From Candidatus Methylomirabilota bacterium (GTDB lineage: Bacteria > Methylomirabilota > Methylomirabilia > Rokubacteriales > CSP1-6): a stretch of 64,000 nucleotides of DNA. The stretch is from assembly GCA_035764725.1 (NCBI GenBank), contig DASTYT010000046.1, forward strand, positions 50,275 through 114,274, in the 5' to 3' direction. Shown here one piece after another: positions 1-9,581 of this stretch. Made by a program: the position numbers and the translations under genes. The first letter of the stretch is position 1; each line of letters opens with the position of its first letter. The notes beneath the pieces were generated by a model that had not been told where the DNA came from, made no database searches, and saw only the letters and a list, made by a program, of their open reading frames with translations.

Positions 1-1
1 C

Positions 2-1105
2 GAGCCCGTGACCTTCGCGGGCAAGCGGGTGGGAGTGATCGGCACGGGCGCCACTGCGGTGCAGGCCATCACCGAGATCGCCAAGACCGTGGGCCATCTC
101 ACGGTGTTTCAGCGCACGCCGAACTGGTGCGCGCCGCTCCATAATAGCCGGATCACCCCGGAGGAGCAGGGGCGCATCAAGGCCAGCTACGCAGAGATCT
201 TCGAGACCTGCCGGAACTCCTTCGGCTGCTTCATCCACCAGGCCGACCCGCGGCACGCGCTGGAGGTGAGCCCGGAGGAGCGCGAGGCCTTCTACGAGAA
301 GCTCTACGCCGCGCCAGGCTTCGGCATCTGGATGGGCAACTTCCGCGACGTGCTGATCAACGCGGAGGCCAACGCGACCATCACCGAGTTCGTGCGCCGC
401 AAGATCCGCGCGCGGGTCACGGACCCGACGCTCGCCGAAAAGCTCATCCCCACCAATCACGGGTTCGGCACGCGGCGGGTTCCCCTCGAGAGCGGCTACT
501 ACGAGGTGTACAACCAGCCGAACGTGCGGCTGGTCGATCTCCGCGAGACGCCCATCGAGCGCATCACCCCCGTCGGGATCAAGACCACGGCGACCGAGCA
601 CGCGCTGGACATGATCATCTATGCCACCGGCTTCGACGCCATCACCGGCTCGTTCGACCGCATCGACATCCGCGGCCGGGGCGGCCGGCGGCTGCGGGAC
701 AAGTGGGCCGGGGGGCCGCGGACCTATCTCGGGCTTCAGGTCGAGGGCTTCCCGAACCTCTTCACGCTGGTCGGGCCGCACAACGCCGCGACCTTCTGCA
801 ATATCCCGCGCTGCATCGAGCAGAACGTGGAGTGGGTGACCGCGCTGTTGCGCCACATGCAGGCGCAGGGCCACACCCGCGTGGAGCCGACGACCGAGGC
901 GGAGGAGGGCTGGACCCAGCACGTGCTGGACACCGGGCGCCGCATGCTCTTCACCCAGGTCGACTCGTGGATGATGGGCATCAACTCCAATGTCGAGGGC
1001 AAGAACACGCGTACCTTCGTGGTCTATGCCGGGGGCGCGCCGAAGTACCGGGAGCGGTGCGACGAGGTTGCGGCCGGCGGCTACACGGGGTTCACCTTCG
1101 CCTAA
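2..1105 (+). CDS. Flavin-containing (Baeyer-Villiger-type) monooxygenase, C-terminal part
   Basis: The reading frame is open from the first bases of the window, so the gene starts to the left and only its last ~367 codons are present. Near the start is a Rossmann nucleotide-binding motif, [10 protein letters not shown], which in class B flavoprotein monooxygenases is the second (NADPH) dinucleotide site. Later come [12 protein letters not shown], the conserved ATG-D motif of the family, and a C-terminal [12 protein letters not shown] segment. Family members (cyclohexanone or phenylacetone monooxygenase-like) are usually 500-600 residues, so the FAD-binding N-terminus is missing only because of the window edge. 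Such enzymes insert oxygen next to a ketone using NADPH and O2; the substrate here cannot be read. Confident on family, not on substrate. Confidence 0.85.
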   Translation, partial: EPVTFAGKRVGVIGTGATAVQAITEIAKTVGHLTVFQRTPNWCAPLHNSRITPEEQGRIKASYAEIFETCRNSFGCFIHQADPRHALEVSPEEREAFYEKLYAAPGFGIWMGNFRDVLINAEANATITEFVRRKIRARVTDPTLAEKLIPTNHGFGTRRVPLESGYYEVYNQPNVRLVDLRETPIERITPVGIKTTATEHALDMIIYATGFDAITGSFDRIDIRGRGGRRLRDKWAGGPRTYLGLQVEGFPNLFTLVGPHNAATFCNIPRCIEQNVEWVTALLRHMQAQGHTRVEPTTEAEEGWTQHVLDTGRRMLFTQVDSWMMGINSNVEGKNTRTFVVYAGGAPKYRERCDEVAAGGYTGFTFA

Positions 1106-1117
1106 CGTGTTCCGCGC

Positions 1118-4100
1118 ATGCAGCATCTGAACGACCGCCTGCTCTTCTCGCCGTCGGACCTCGGCGGCTTCCTGGCCTGCGAGCATCTCACCCAGCTCGA
1201 CCTCGCGGTGGCCCTGCGCGAGGCCCGCCGGCCCAGCTACGAGAACGCCTACGCCGAGCTCCTCCGCACCAAAGGGCAGGAGCACGAGCAGGCGTTCCTG
1301 GACGCCATCCGGAAGGGCGGCCACGCCGTGGTCGAGATCGGCCTCGACCGGACGCGCGACTTCGAGGCGGGCGCCCGCCGCACCCTGGGCGCCATGCGCG
1401 AGGGCGCCGAGTACATCTACCAAGCGGTGTTCTTCACCGGTGGGTGGCGGGGGGTGGGCGACTTCCTGGAGCGGGTGGAGCGGCCGTCCGCGCTCGGGGC
1501 CTGGAGCTATCACGTGCTCGACACCAAGCTCGCCCGGCATCCGCGGCCCGAGCACGCCTTGCAGCTCTCCTTCTACAGCCAGGCGCTCGAGGCGGCGCAG
1601 GGCGTCGCGGCGGAGCTGGCCTACGTGGTGCTGGGCACGCGCGAGCGCGTGCCGATCCGGCTGGTCGACGTCAACGCGTACTACCGCCGCGTGCGCGGGC
1701 GCTTCGAGGCGGCGGTCGCGACGCGCACGTCCACCGGGCCGTACCCCTGCCACTACTGCGCGTTCTGCGACTATCGGCGGCCGTGCGACGAGCGGCTCGA
1801 GCGCGAGGATCACGTGGTGCGCGTCGCCGGGATCCGTCGCGACCAGGTCAAGCGACTCTTTGCCGGCGGCTTCGCCACGTTGACCTCGCTCGCCCAGATG
1901 CCGCCGGGCACGCGGGTGCCGCGCGTGGCGGCGAGCACCCTGGACGGCCTGCGCGATCAGGCGGGCCTCCAGCTCGTGCGCCAGCGAACGGGCGCGCTCG
2001 AGTGGCATCCGCTCCCGGTCGAGGACGGGCGCGGCTTCATGGCGCTGCCGCTCCGCTCGCCGGGCGATCTGGTCCTCGACCTCGAGGGCCATCCCTTCTT
2101 CGAGCCGTCACGCGGGCTCGAGTATCTCTTCGGGATGCTCCTCCTCGACGAGGAGCCGCCCCGCTTCGAGACCCTGTGGGCGCACGATCGCGACGGGGAG
2201 CGCCGCGCCTTCGAGGGCTTCGTGGACCTGGTGCACGAGCGGCTGACGCGCTTTCCCGACCTGCACGTCTATCACTTCAGCGGCTCCGAGCCGAGCACGC
2301 TCAAGCGCCTCATGGCCGAGCACGGCACGCGCGACGCCCAGGTGGACGAGCTCCTCCGGCGCCGCGTGTTCGTGGACCTCCATACGATCCTGCGGCGGGC
2401 CCTCCGTGCCGGCGTGTCCAGCTACTCCCTGAAGGACGTCGAGGCGCTCTACGGTTTCGCGCGGTCCGCCGATGTCGAGTCGGGCACGCAGGCGATCCTC
2501 AACTACGAGCGGTGGCGGCACGTACGAGAGCCCGCGCTGCTCGACGCCATCGCGGCGTACAACCGGGAGGACTGCCTCGCCACGCTCGGATTGCTCGAGT
2601 GGCTGCATGGGGTGCGGCCGGCGGAGCTGCCGTGGCCCGCGCCACCGGACGTCACGCCGGCCGGGCCGGACGCCGCGGCGGCACAGGACGCGCGCCAGCA
2701 GCTCCGCGAGGCGCTGATTCTCGGCGAGGAGCCGGGCTCGTCGCGCTGGCTCGCGGGCGAGCTCCTCGAGTATCACCGCCGCGAGGCCCGGCCGGCGTGG
2801 TGGGCCTTCTTCGACCGCCTCGGGAAGTCCCCCGAGGAGCTGCTCGAGGACACGGAAGCGATCGCGTATCTCGACGCCGACACGAGCCGGCCGCCGGAGC
2901 GGGTGAAGCGGTCGCTCGTGCACACGCTCGTCTACCCGCCGCAGGACCACAAGCTCAGGCCGGGCGAGAGTGTCTACGATCCCGCCACCGGTCAGCTCGC
3001 GGGCAAGATCGAGGCGATCGACGACACCAACGAGCGCATGGGGCGTCTTCGCCTGGTCCGTGGTCCGAAGTTCGCGGGCGATCCCTTGCCGCAGGCGGTC
3101 GTGGCGGGCGGGCCGCTGGAAGACCGGACGCAGCGCGCCGCGCTGCTGCGGCTCGCGGAGTCGCTGCGCGCGGGCGACGGCCGCTACCCGGCGCCGCGCG
3201 CGGTGCTCGCGCGGGAGCGGCCGCGCATCCGAGGCCTGGCCCCGGACGTCCCGATACAGACCACCGACCTCGAGGCGATGAAGGCGCGAGCGCGCGGGCT
3301 CGACGGCAGTTATCTCTTCCTCCAGGGGCCGCCGGGGACCGGCAAGACCTGGACGGGCGCGCGGATCGTCGTCGATCTCCTCCGACACGGCCGGCGTGTG
3401 GGCATCGCGTCGCAGAGCCACAAGGCCATTCACAACCTGCTCGGCGAGATCGAGCAGGTGGCCTTGCAGGAAGGCATCGCCTTCAAGGGGCTCAAGAAGT
3501 CCAGCGCCGACAATCCCGAGTCCGAGTACCACGGCGCGCTCATCACAAGCGAGAGCGACAACGCCCGCTTTGCGCGCGCGGGGGCGGAGGTCCGGCTCAT
3601 GGCGGGTACCGCGTGGCTCTTCTCCAGAGAGGAGCTGGACGGCGCGCTCGACGATCTCGTCATCGACGAGGCCGGCCAGATCTCCCTGGCGGACGCGCTG
3701 GCCATGGGCACAGCGGCGCGCAATGTGATCCTCCTGGGCGACCCGCTGCAGCTCGCTCAGGTGTCGCAGGGCGTGCACCCGCCCGGCACGGGCGCGTCCG
3801 TGCTGGAGCACCTCCTCGGCGATGCCGCCACCGTGCCCGAGGACCGCGGCGTGTTCCTCGAGCGGAGCTTTCGCATGCATCCCGGCGTCTCCGACTTCAT
3901 CTCGGAGATCGTGTACGCGGGACGGCTGCACTCGGACGCCTCGGCGGCGCGTCGCGCGACGTCGCTGGGCACCGGTATCCGCTTCCTTCCTGTGGAGCAC
4001 GAGGGGAACCGCTCGTCCTCGGACGAGGAGGTGGCCCGCGTGGCCGCGGCGATCGCGGCGATGCGCGCCGGCACGTTCACCGACGCCGCGGGGGCGACGC

Positions 4101-4453
4101 GCCCGCTTCGCCTCGAGGACTTCATGGTGGTGGCGCCGTACAACGCCCAGGTGCTCCGGCTGCGGGCCGGCCTTCCCGCGGGCGTGCGCGTTGGCACCGT
4201 CGACAAGTTCCAGGGGCAGGAGGCGCCGGTGGTGTTCTTCTCGATGGCGACCTCCACTGGCGAGGACGTGCCGCGGAGCCTCGCCTTCCTCTTCTCGCGC
4301 AATCGCCTGAACGTGGCCATCTCGCGCGCGCAGTGCCTGGCCGTGCTCGTGTGCTCGCCTCGGCTGCTGGAAGCCCGCTGCCAGTCGCTCGAGGAGATGC
4401 AGCTCGTCAACGCCCTTTGCCGCCTCGTGGAGTACGCGTCGCCCGCCGGCTGA
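1118..4453 (+). CDS. TM0106-family RecB-like nuclease fused to superfamily 1 DNA helicase
   Basis: A 1111-residue multidomain nucleic-acid enzyme. The N-terminal third resembles the RecB-like (PD-(D/E)XK) TM0106 nuclease and carries a Cys cluster (CHYCAFC...C, about residues 208-224) of the type that can hold an iron-sulfur cluster. A middle RNase H-like segment begins near LVLDLEGHPFF (about 317). The C-terminal half is an SF1 helicase: Walker A GPPGTGKT (about 737-744), Walker B LVIDEAGQ (about 845), then ERSFRMHP, VGTVDKFQGQE and RNRLNVAISRA, the late helicase motifs of the DNA2/NAM7 type. The ATG lies 12 bases after the monooxygenase stop. Likely role is DNA repair or processing; the exact substrate is unknown. 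The architecture is recognised from family knowledge. Confidence 0.88.
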   Translation: MQHLNDRLLFSPSDLGGFLACEHLTQLDLAVALREARRPSYENAYAELLRTKGQEHEQAFLDAIRKGGHAVVEIGLDRTRDFEAGARRTLGAMREGAEYIYQAVFFTGGWRGVGDFLERVERPSALGAWSYHVLDTKLARHPRPEHALQLSFYSQALEAAQGVAAELAYVVLGTRERVPIRLVDVNAYYRRVRGRFEAAVATRTSTGPYPCHYCAFCDYRRPCDERLEREDHVVRVAGIRRDQVKRLFAGGFATLTSLAQMPPGTRVPRVAASTLDGLRDQAGLQLVRQRTGALEWHPLPVEDGRGFMALPLRSPGDLVLDLEGHPFFEPSRGLEYLFGMLLLDEEPPRFETLWAHDRDGERRAFEGFVDLVHERLTRFPDLHVYHFSGSEPSTLKRLMAEHGTRDAQVDELLRRRVFVDLHTILRRALRAGVSSYSLKDVEALYGFARSADVESGTQAILNYERWRHVREPALLDAIAAYNREDCLATLGLLEWLHGVRPAELPWPAPPDVTPAGPDAAAAQDARQQLREALILGEEPGSSRWLAGELLEYHRREARPAWWAFFDRLGKSPEELLEDTEAIAYLDADTSRPPERVKRSLVHTLVYPPQDHKLRPGESVYDPATGQLAGKIEAIDDTNERMGRLRLVRGPKFAGDPLPQAVVAGGPLEDRTQRAALLRLAESLRAGDGRYPAPRAVLARERPRIRGLAPDVPIQTTDLEAMKARARGLDGSYLFLQGPPGTGKTWTGARIVVDLLRHGRRVGIASQSHKAIHNLLGEIEQVALQEGIAFKGLKKSSADNPESEYHGALITSESDNARFARAGAEVRLMAGTAWLFSREELDGALDDLVIDEAGQISLADALAMGTAARNVILLGDPLQLAQVSQGVHPPGTGASVLEHLLGDAATVPEDRGVFLERSFRMHPGVSDFISEIVYAGRLHSDASAARRATSLGTGIRFLPVEHEGNRSSSDEEVARVAAAIAAMRAGTFTDAAGATRPLRLEDFMVVAPYNAQVLRLRAGLPAGVRVGTVDKFQGQEAPVVFFSMATSTGEDVPRSLAFLFSRNRLNVAISRAQCLAVLVCSPRLLEARCQSLEEMQLVNALCRLVEYASPAG

Positions 4454-4527
4454 GGCGAATCGACCCGTCGGGCACTCTCGTACCGGTCGGCGCACGCGAA
4501 AGCGGGCGCGGCACACCTCTTGCTCCG

Positions 4528-5022
4528 GTGGATTCCAGCAGGCGATTCCTCCGAAGGAGAGTCGAGATCGTCAAGACAACCCTCACACTATTGACGGCGG
4601 GGATCCTCGTCCTCGGACCGTCTCTGAGCTTCGCGCAGACTGGCGGCGGCAGCGGCACGTCGGGCGGGTCATCGAGTGGGGCGTCCGGTTCCGGATGGAG
4701 CGGAACGTCCGGCACGAGCGGGACCGGTCCCGGAGTGCCCGGACCGGGCAGTCCGAACCCGGGCCCAACCAATCCCGGGGCTCCGGGCGGCTCCGGCAGC
4801 ATGTCCACCCCGAGCCCCGTCCCGAACCCCGCGCCGACCCCGCCGGGTAATCCGACCGGTCGCATGCCCGTGCCGTCGCCGGCGCCGAGCGGGCCGAGCA
4901 ATCCCGCCGATACGACCGGCCCGTCCGGAAACGTGAAAGGCGATCCGGGATGTCCGCCGGGCTGGGGCCGGCTCCCCGGCAGCTCGGCGTGCCGTCCGGT
5001 GTCGCAGCTCCCGAACAGGTAA
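4528..5022 (+). CDS. Secreted Gly/Ser/Pro-rich low-complexity protein
   Basis: From the in-frame GTG this gives 164 residues: a basic n-region (SSRRFLRRR), a hydrophobic core (TLLTAGILVLG) and a likely cleavage site after LSFAQ, then a Gly/Ser/Thr-rich stretch that grades into Pro/Asn/Gly-rich sequence. It ends with a short ordered-looking tail holding two cysteines (GDPGCPPGWGRLPGSSACRP). No domain is recognised. The start is uncertain: a good Shine-Dalgarno (GAAGGAG, 4553-4559) lies inside this frame, 7 bases before an ATC codon at 4567, and no ATG or GTG follows it at the right distance. The signal peptide would work from either start. Probably an exported cell-surface or envelope protein of unknown function. 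Confidence 0.6.
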   Translation: MDSSRRFLRRRVEIVKTTLTLLTAGILVLGPSLSFAQTGGGSGTSGGSSSGASGSGWSGTSGTSGTGPGVPGPGSPNPGPTNPGAPGGSGSMSTPSPVPNPAPTPPGNPTGRMPVPSPAPSGPSNPADTTGPSGNVKGDPGCPPGWGRLPGSSACRPVSQLPNR

Positions 5023-5030
5023 CTCGAGGC

Positions 5031-6224
5031 TTACGGTTGCGCGGTAGCTCCGCCGGCGAGCATGGCGCGGATCTCTTCGTCGGACAGTCCCGCCTCCTTG
5101 AGGATCTCCACGCTGTGCTCGCCGAGGCGCGGCTGATGGCGCCGGATGTCGCCGGGCGTGCGACTGTACGTGGCGGGAATGTCGGGCGTCCGCAGCGGGC
5201 CCTCGCTCGGATGCTCGATGGTCTTCCAGAAGCCGGTGGCCTCGAGCTGCGGGTCGGTCAGGATCGAATCCAGGGTGTTGACGACCGTGGCGGGCACGTT
5301 CGCCGCGTCCAGCAGCGCGAGCCACTCGGCGTTGGTGCGCGTGCCCGCGATCTTCCCCAGCTCTTCGTAGAGCAGCTCGATGTGCGTGAGGCGTGACGCG
5401 AGCGTGCGGAAGCGCGGGTCGGCCAGGAGATCTTCGCGGCCGGCCACGCGAAAGAACGTCTGCCAGTGCGTGTCGGTGTAGGGGATGATCGCGAGATAGC
5501 CGTCCTTGGTGGGAAAGGGCCGGCGCCAGCGGTTCAGCACGCGCTTGTAACCGGGCGTGTCCAGCGCAGGAAGGAACGTCTCCCCGTAGAGGTGCTCGAC
5601 CATCATCCACGCCACCACCGTCTCGAACATCGGCACCTCGATGGCCTGGCCCTCGCCGGTGCGGGCCTTGTGGAAGAGGCCCGCGAGGAGCGCGTGCGCC
5701 ACCGCCATCGAGCTGGTCTTGTCGGCCACAATGGTGGGGAGATAGCGTGGGTCTCCGACCAGGGGCGCTTGCAGCGACGCCAGGCCTGACGCCGCCTGGA
5801 TGATGTCGTCGTACACCGGCTTCTCGCCGTAGGGGCCCGCGGCACGGAAGCCGTAGGTCGCGCAGTAAACGATGCCGGGGTTGACCGCCCGCACCCGCTC
5901 GTACTCGACCTTCAGCCGCGCCGCCGCCTGCGGCCGGAAGTTGTGGACGAAGACGTCGGCGCCCTTGACGAGCCGCATCAGCGCGGCGTGCCCGGCGCTC
6001 TTCTTGAGATCCAGCACCACGCTGCGCTTGTTGCGATTGCACGCCAGGTAAAAAGCCGCCATGTCCGGGTTGCGTGTCGGCCCGAGCTTGCGGGTGGTGT
6101 CGCCCTCCGGCGGCTCGACCTTGACGACGTCGGCGCCTAGGTCGCCCAGCATCTGGGTGGCGAGGGGGCCGAGCACCACGGTAGTAGCGTCGACGATGCG
6201 CACGCCCTGGAGCGGGCCGGGCAT
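5031..6224 (-). CDS. CaiB/BaiF (class III) CoA-transferase
   Basis: This 397-residue protein matches the usual length of class III CoA-transferases. The N-terminus GVRIVDATTVVLGPLATQML...GADVVKVEPP is the family signature, and D168 in VADKTSS sits where the catalytic Asp (Asp169 of formyl-CoA transferase) forms the aspartyl-CoA thioester intermediate. Such enzymes move CoA between carboxylic acids, often to activate a carnitine, aromatic or steroid acid. It is transcribed convergently with the secreted protein, with 8 bases between the two stops. It is one of three paralogues in the window; the acyl substrate is unknown. Confidence 0.9.
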   Translation of the reverse strand: MPGPLQGVRIVDATTVVLGPLATQMLGDLGADVVKVEPPEGDTTRKLGPTRNPDMAAFYLACNRNKRSVVLDLKKSAGHAALMRLVKGADVFVHNFRPQAAARLKVEYERVRAVNPGIVYCATYGFRAAGPYGEKPVYDDIIQAASGLASLQAPLVGDPRYLPTIVADKTSSMAVAHALLAGLFHKARTGEGQAIEVPMFETVVAWMMVEHLYGETFLPALDTPGYKRVLNRWRRPFPTKDGYLAIIPYTDTHWQTFFRVAGREDLLADPRFRTLASRLTHIELLYEELGKIAGTRTNAEWLALLDAANVPATVVNTLDSILTDPQLEATGFWKTIEHPSEGPLRTPDIPATYSRTPGDIRRHQPRLGEHSVEILKEAGLSDEEIRAMLAGGATAQP

Positions 6225-6267
6225 GCGCCCGACGCTACGTCGGCGCGGCGCACGCTGTCAAGGCTGA

Positions 6268-6738
6268 CTAGGCCGTCTTGCGCTTCCGCTTGCGCGTGGC
6301 TGCGCCGCGTCGCGCCGCGGCCTTCGGGGAGCGATCGGTGCCGCGCCGCTCCCGCGCCGAGCGCTTGGCCTGCTTCGCGAGCGCGGGGCGGGAGGCGGCG
6401 CTGCGGCCCTCCCGCTGGAGGGCGCGTGACGTGGCGCGGCTACGCTTCCGGGACGGCTTCCGCCTCCCACCGTCCTCCTGGCCGGCCTCGTACGCGTGCT
6501 CGGCGGCCTCGCGCGTCTTCTCGGACGTCTCGCCTTCCTCCGGGGGCTCCAGGGGCACGCCCGCCCGGCGCGCCTTCGAGAGACCGATGGCGATCGCCTG
6601 CTTGGTGGACCGGGCGCCGTGCTTGCCCTCGCGGATGTGGTGCATCTCCTCCTTGACGAACTCCCCTGCGGCGGTCGATGGCTTCTTGCCCTCGCGCAGG
6701 TCTTCCTCCGCTCGCTCCACGGTCTTCTTGTCAGGCAT
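6268..6738 (-). CDS. DUF6496-type basic protein
   Basis: 156 residues from an ATG preceded by a strong AGGAGG ribosome site. Residues 5-60 (TVERAEEDLREGKKPSTAAG..., HHIREGKHGARSTKQAIAIGLSKARRAG) match the short DUF6496 domain found in many soil and plant-associated bacteria. The rest is a low-complexity Lys/Arg/Ala-rich tail ending RKRKRKTA, like histone H1-type nucleoid proteins. Function is not established; DNA association is inferred from charge. A longer in-frame start 30 bases upstream is less likely because the ribosome site would fall inside the gene. Confidence 0.72.
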   Translation of the reverse strand: MPDKKTVERAEEDLREGKKPSTAAGEFVKEEMHHIREGKHGARSTKQAIAIGLSKARRAGVPLEPPEEGETSEKTREAAEHAYEAGQEDGGRRKPSRKRSRATSRALQREGRSAASRPALAKQAKRSARERRGTDRSPKAAARRGAATRKRKRKTA

Positions 6739-6814
6739 GGTGGCACCTCCTGTTCTCTCGGAACGCAAGAGGTGTGCCGAGTGGGACGATCCCGATGCGA
6801 GGGAACGATGCGGG

Positions 6815-7861
6815 CTAGACGCCCGGCTTCCGGAACTCGGGCGCCACCTTCTGCATGAAGAGGCGGAGGCTTCCCTCCGCGACCTCGGCGGTCATAGGGC
6901 CCAGGCGGAACACGAGGATGAGCCCGCCGACGCCGATGGCGTCGATCTCCGCGACGGCCTCCGCGACGGTGGCCGGCGAGCCGCAGAGCAGCGCGTGCCG
7001 CGGGTCGCTGCGGGCGGCCGGTGTCAGCTCCGGCCTGAGGAGCACGCCCTGCTCCTCGTAGATGCGCCGGCGCATGGCCTGCCGGAACGCGGCCTGGGCC
7101 TCGAAGGCGGGGAGGGCTAGGCGCTCCGCCTCGGCATCCGTCTCCGCCACGAAGACGTTACGCCACACCCAGGTGTCGGCCAGGTTCCTGGCGACGGCCG
7201 CCTCGTCGAACCCGCCTTCGCGCATCGTCCGGCGGTAGAGCTCGACGCGGTGGCGCGTGACGTCGTTGCTCTGCACGTTCATGAGGAACGGCCGCCCGGC
7301 GCGCGCCATCTCCAGCGTCGCCTCCTCGCTGGCGCAGGCGCGGATGATCGGTGGGTGGGGCTTGGTGTAGGGGCGGGGGCGGAGCCGGGGGAGCTGGAGC
7401 TGCCAGAACCGGCCGCGATGCTCGTAGGGCTCCGTGGTCCAGGCTTTGAGCATGATCTCCTCGGCTTCGAGCAGGCGCGCGTGCGCCTCCGCGGGGTCGA
7501 TGCCGTAGCCCTGATAGTCGTAGATGTTGTACGCAGTGCCGCGCCCGAGCCCCACGAGCAGCCGCCCGCGGCTGATGTTGTCGATCAGGGCCATCTGCTC
7601 GGCCATGCGGATCGGGTGGTGGAGCGACATCTGCGCCACCGCGAAGCCGATGCGGATGCGCTCGGTGCTGGCGGCCAGCGCGGCGGCGAAGGTGACGGGA
7701 TCGACGTAGGCGCAGATGCCGTCGAAGTGATGCTCGGCCAGCCAGAGCATCTCCATGCCGAGCTCGTCGCAGAGACGGCCCTCGCGGAGGGTCTCGTCGA
7801 TGATCCGGCCGTCCTGATCTGGATCCGTGGACGCGGGGAAGAGGAAGTTGCTGAACTTCAC
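6815..7861 (-). CDS. LLM-class flavin-dependent oxidoreductase (bacterial luciferase-like)
   Basis: 348 residues starting at a GTG that overlaps the stop of the upstream solute-binding protein gene by four bases (GTGA), so the two are translationally coupled. The N-terminus KFSNFLFPAS and the motifs LAEHHFDG, IRIGFAVAQMSLHHP and LLVGLGRGT are those of the luciferase-like monooxygenase TIM barrel. These enzymes use reduced flavin (FMNH2 or F420) to oxidise small organic compounds. The frame continues open upstream over the binding-protein gene, but similarity begins only at this GTG. Coupling to a transporter binding protein suggests that the imported compound is the substrate, which is inference. 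Confidence 0.87.
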   Translation of the reverse strand: MKFSNFLFPASTDPDQDGRIIDETLREGRLCDELGMEMLWLAEHHFDGICAYVDPVTFAAALAASTERIRIGFAVAQMSLHHPIRMAEQMALIDNISRGRLLVGLGRGTAYNIYDYQGYGIDPAEAHARLLEAEEIMLKAWTTEPYEHRGRFWQLQLPRLRPRPYTKPHPPIIRACASEEATLEMARAGRPFLMNVQSNDVTRHRVELYRRTMREGGFDEAAVARNLADTWVWRNVFVAETDAEAERLALPAFEAQAAFRQAMRRRIYEEQGVLLRPELTPAARSDPRHALLCGSPATVAEAVAEIDAIGVGGLILVFRLGPMTAEVAEGSLRLFMQKVAPEFRKPGV

Positions 7862-9486
7862 GCGCGGTCCAGCCACGCGGCCATCAGCCGGCCGCCGTAG
7901 TCGTTGCCGAGGTTCGGGCCGAAGTTGCGCACATAAGACTCCCAGGCCGCCACCACGCGACCGGACGGGCCATAGAGATAGTAGACCTGCTCCGCGAGAT
8001 GGCGCTGGATGTCCCACAGGATGTCCCGCCGCCGCCGCGCGTCGAGCGTGCGCCGCTGGAGACGGATCATCTCGGTGAGCTTGGGGTCGTCGACGCCGGA
8101 CGAGTTGGTGCGCTGACCGGGCAGGTGCATCCCGGCCAGGTAGACATCGGGATAGAGCTGGCCGCCGCGCTGGCCCAGCATGAGCCGCTCGTAGCGGCCC
8201 AGCATGGCGCTCGACACGAAAGCGCCGGTCTCCTTGATCTTGAGCTCGGCGTCGATGCCCGCGCCCTTCCAGCTCCGGAGATAGATCTGCACGGCGTCGA
8301 GCCACTCGGGGCCGAAGGAGGCCGTCTCGAACGGCACCTTGAGCCCGCCGCCGTAGCCAGCCTCGGCAAGCAGACGCGCGGCGGCCGCGGCGTCGTGGCG
8401 ATAGAGCCGCTGGCCCTCGGGCGTGAGCTGGTCGATCGGGATGGCCCAGTCCACCAGAGCCGGCGGCACCGCCGGCGTCGCGACGCCCTGGCCCTGAGCG
8501 AGCGGGCTCGCATCGAGGATGTCCTTGAGGCTCGTGGCGAGCGCGAGCGCGCGGCGCACGCGCACGTCGTTGAGGGGCGGCTGATCCAGCTTCATGGCCG
8601 CGAAGGAGCTCACCATCCACGTGAACTCCGCCGTCTGGAGCCCCGGCTTGCGCTTTCGGACGGCGTCCAGGTCGACGCGACGGACCGTCATGCCGAGGAG
8701 CGGCGCGAAGTCGAGCTGCCCGCCAAGCCAGTGGGCGAGCCGCGCCGCGCCGTCGCCCACCATCGAAGCCTCGACGCCGTCCGCGTAGGGCAGCCCCGAC
8801 ACGAAGTAGTCCGGATTACGCACGTACGAGAGGCGCACGTTGGGGTCGTAGCGCTCGAGCATCCACGGCCCGGTTCCGATGCAGGCTTCCGGACGCCGGA
8901 CGTCGCCGAACTGCTCCACCGCCTCGCGGGGCAGGATCCACGTGGTGGTCGAGGCCACCGAGTCGAGGAACCACGCGAACGGCGCCTTGAGCGTGATGCG
9001 CACGGTGTAGCGATCGAGGGCCTCGACCCGGTCGATCTCCTCGAGCACGGCGCGGTTCGGATTGTGGACGGGACCGAGGAAGCGCTCGAAGGAGTACTTG
9101 ACGTCGTCCGCGGTCAGCTCGCGGCCGTTCACCGGCGGCTTCGGGTGCCAGCGCACACCGCGACGGAGCTTGAACACGTACGTCGTGTCGCTGGTCTGAC
9201 TCCAGGACTCCGCGAGATCGCCTTCAGGGATGAAGGTGCCGGGGACGACACCGGGGCCCGCCTTGTGCTTGAGGAGGCGGCTGTGCGTGAAGGACAGGGC
9301 GATCAGCGTGGCCCAGGACACGGTAAGATGCGGGTCGAAATGGGGCGGATCGCCCAGGCTGACCCGGAAAATTCCGCCGCGTTGCGGGACCTGGGACTCT
9401 GCGCTCCTGGACACCGCGAGCACGGCCGCGGCGCCGGCGGCACTGGCACGCAGCAGCTCACGTCGGGTGAGTCCCTGGTTCACCAT
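7858..9486 (-). CDS. ABC transporter substrate-binding protein, family 5 (peptide/nickel type), Tat-exported
   Basis: 542 residues from an ATG with GGAAGGGAG upstream. The N-terminus LTRRELLRASAAGAAAVLAVS is a twin-arginine signal. The mature part has family 5 (DppA/OppA-like) features: GIFRVSLGDPPHFDP, the TTYVFKLRRGVRWHPKPPVNG segment, and ELTADDVKYSFERFL. Length is typical. Such proteins capture peptides, sugars or other organic solutes in the periplasm for an ABC importer. No permease or ATPase gene is adjacent; instead it is coupled to an LLM monooxygenase. The ligand is unknown. Confidence 0.9.
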   Translation of the reverse strand: MVNQGLTRRELLRASAAGAAAVLAVSRSAESQVPQRGGIFRVSLGDPPHFDPHLTVSWATLIALSFTHSRLLKHKAGPGVVPGTFIPEGDLAESWSQTSDTTYVFKLRRGVRWHPKPPVNGRELTADDVKYSFERFLGPVHNPNRAVLEEIDRVEALDRYTVRITLKAPFAWFLDSVASTTTWILPREAVEQFGDVRRPEACIGTGPWMLERYDPNVRLSYVRNPDYFVSGLPYADGVEASMVGDGAARLAHWLGGQLDFAPLLGMTVRRVDLDAVRKRKPGLQTAEFTWMVSSFAAMKLDQPPLNDVRVRRALALATSLKDILDASPLAQGQGVATPAVPPALVDWAIPIDQLTPEGQRLYRHDAAAAARLLAEAGYGGGLKVPFETASFGPEWLDAVQIYLRSWKGAGIDAELKIKETGAFVSSAMLGRYERLMLGQRGGQLYPDVYLAGMHLPGQRTNSSGVDDPKLTEMIRLQRRTLDARRRRDILWDIQRHLAEQVYYLYGPSGRVVAAWESYVRNFGPNLGNDYGGRLMAAWLDRA

Positions 9487-9581
9487 GGCGCTCCCTTCCG
9501 GCTCCACGAGCCCGCCCGATCCTGCCAGAGCGACGCAACTGGGTCAAACCCGCCGTGGCACGGCGCTTGCTCCTTTCGACC

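Noticed and set aside
2108-4516. 802-codon minus-strand open frame
   Set aside because: Antisense shadow of the helicase in high-GC DNA; no recognisable domain and no ribosome site.
703-4527. Very long + strand open frame overlapping the nuclease/helicase gene
   Set aside because: It is Arg/Gly/Ala-rich without any family motif and shadows 1118-4453, whose frame carries all helicase motifs. Only its 3' end after 4528 is a plausible gene.
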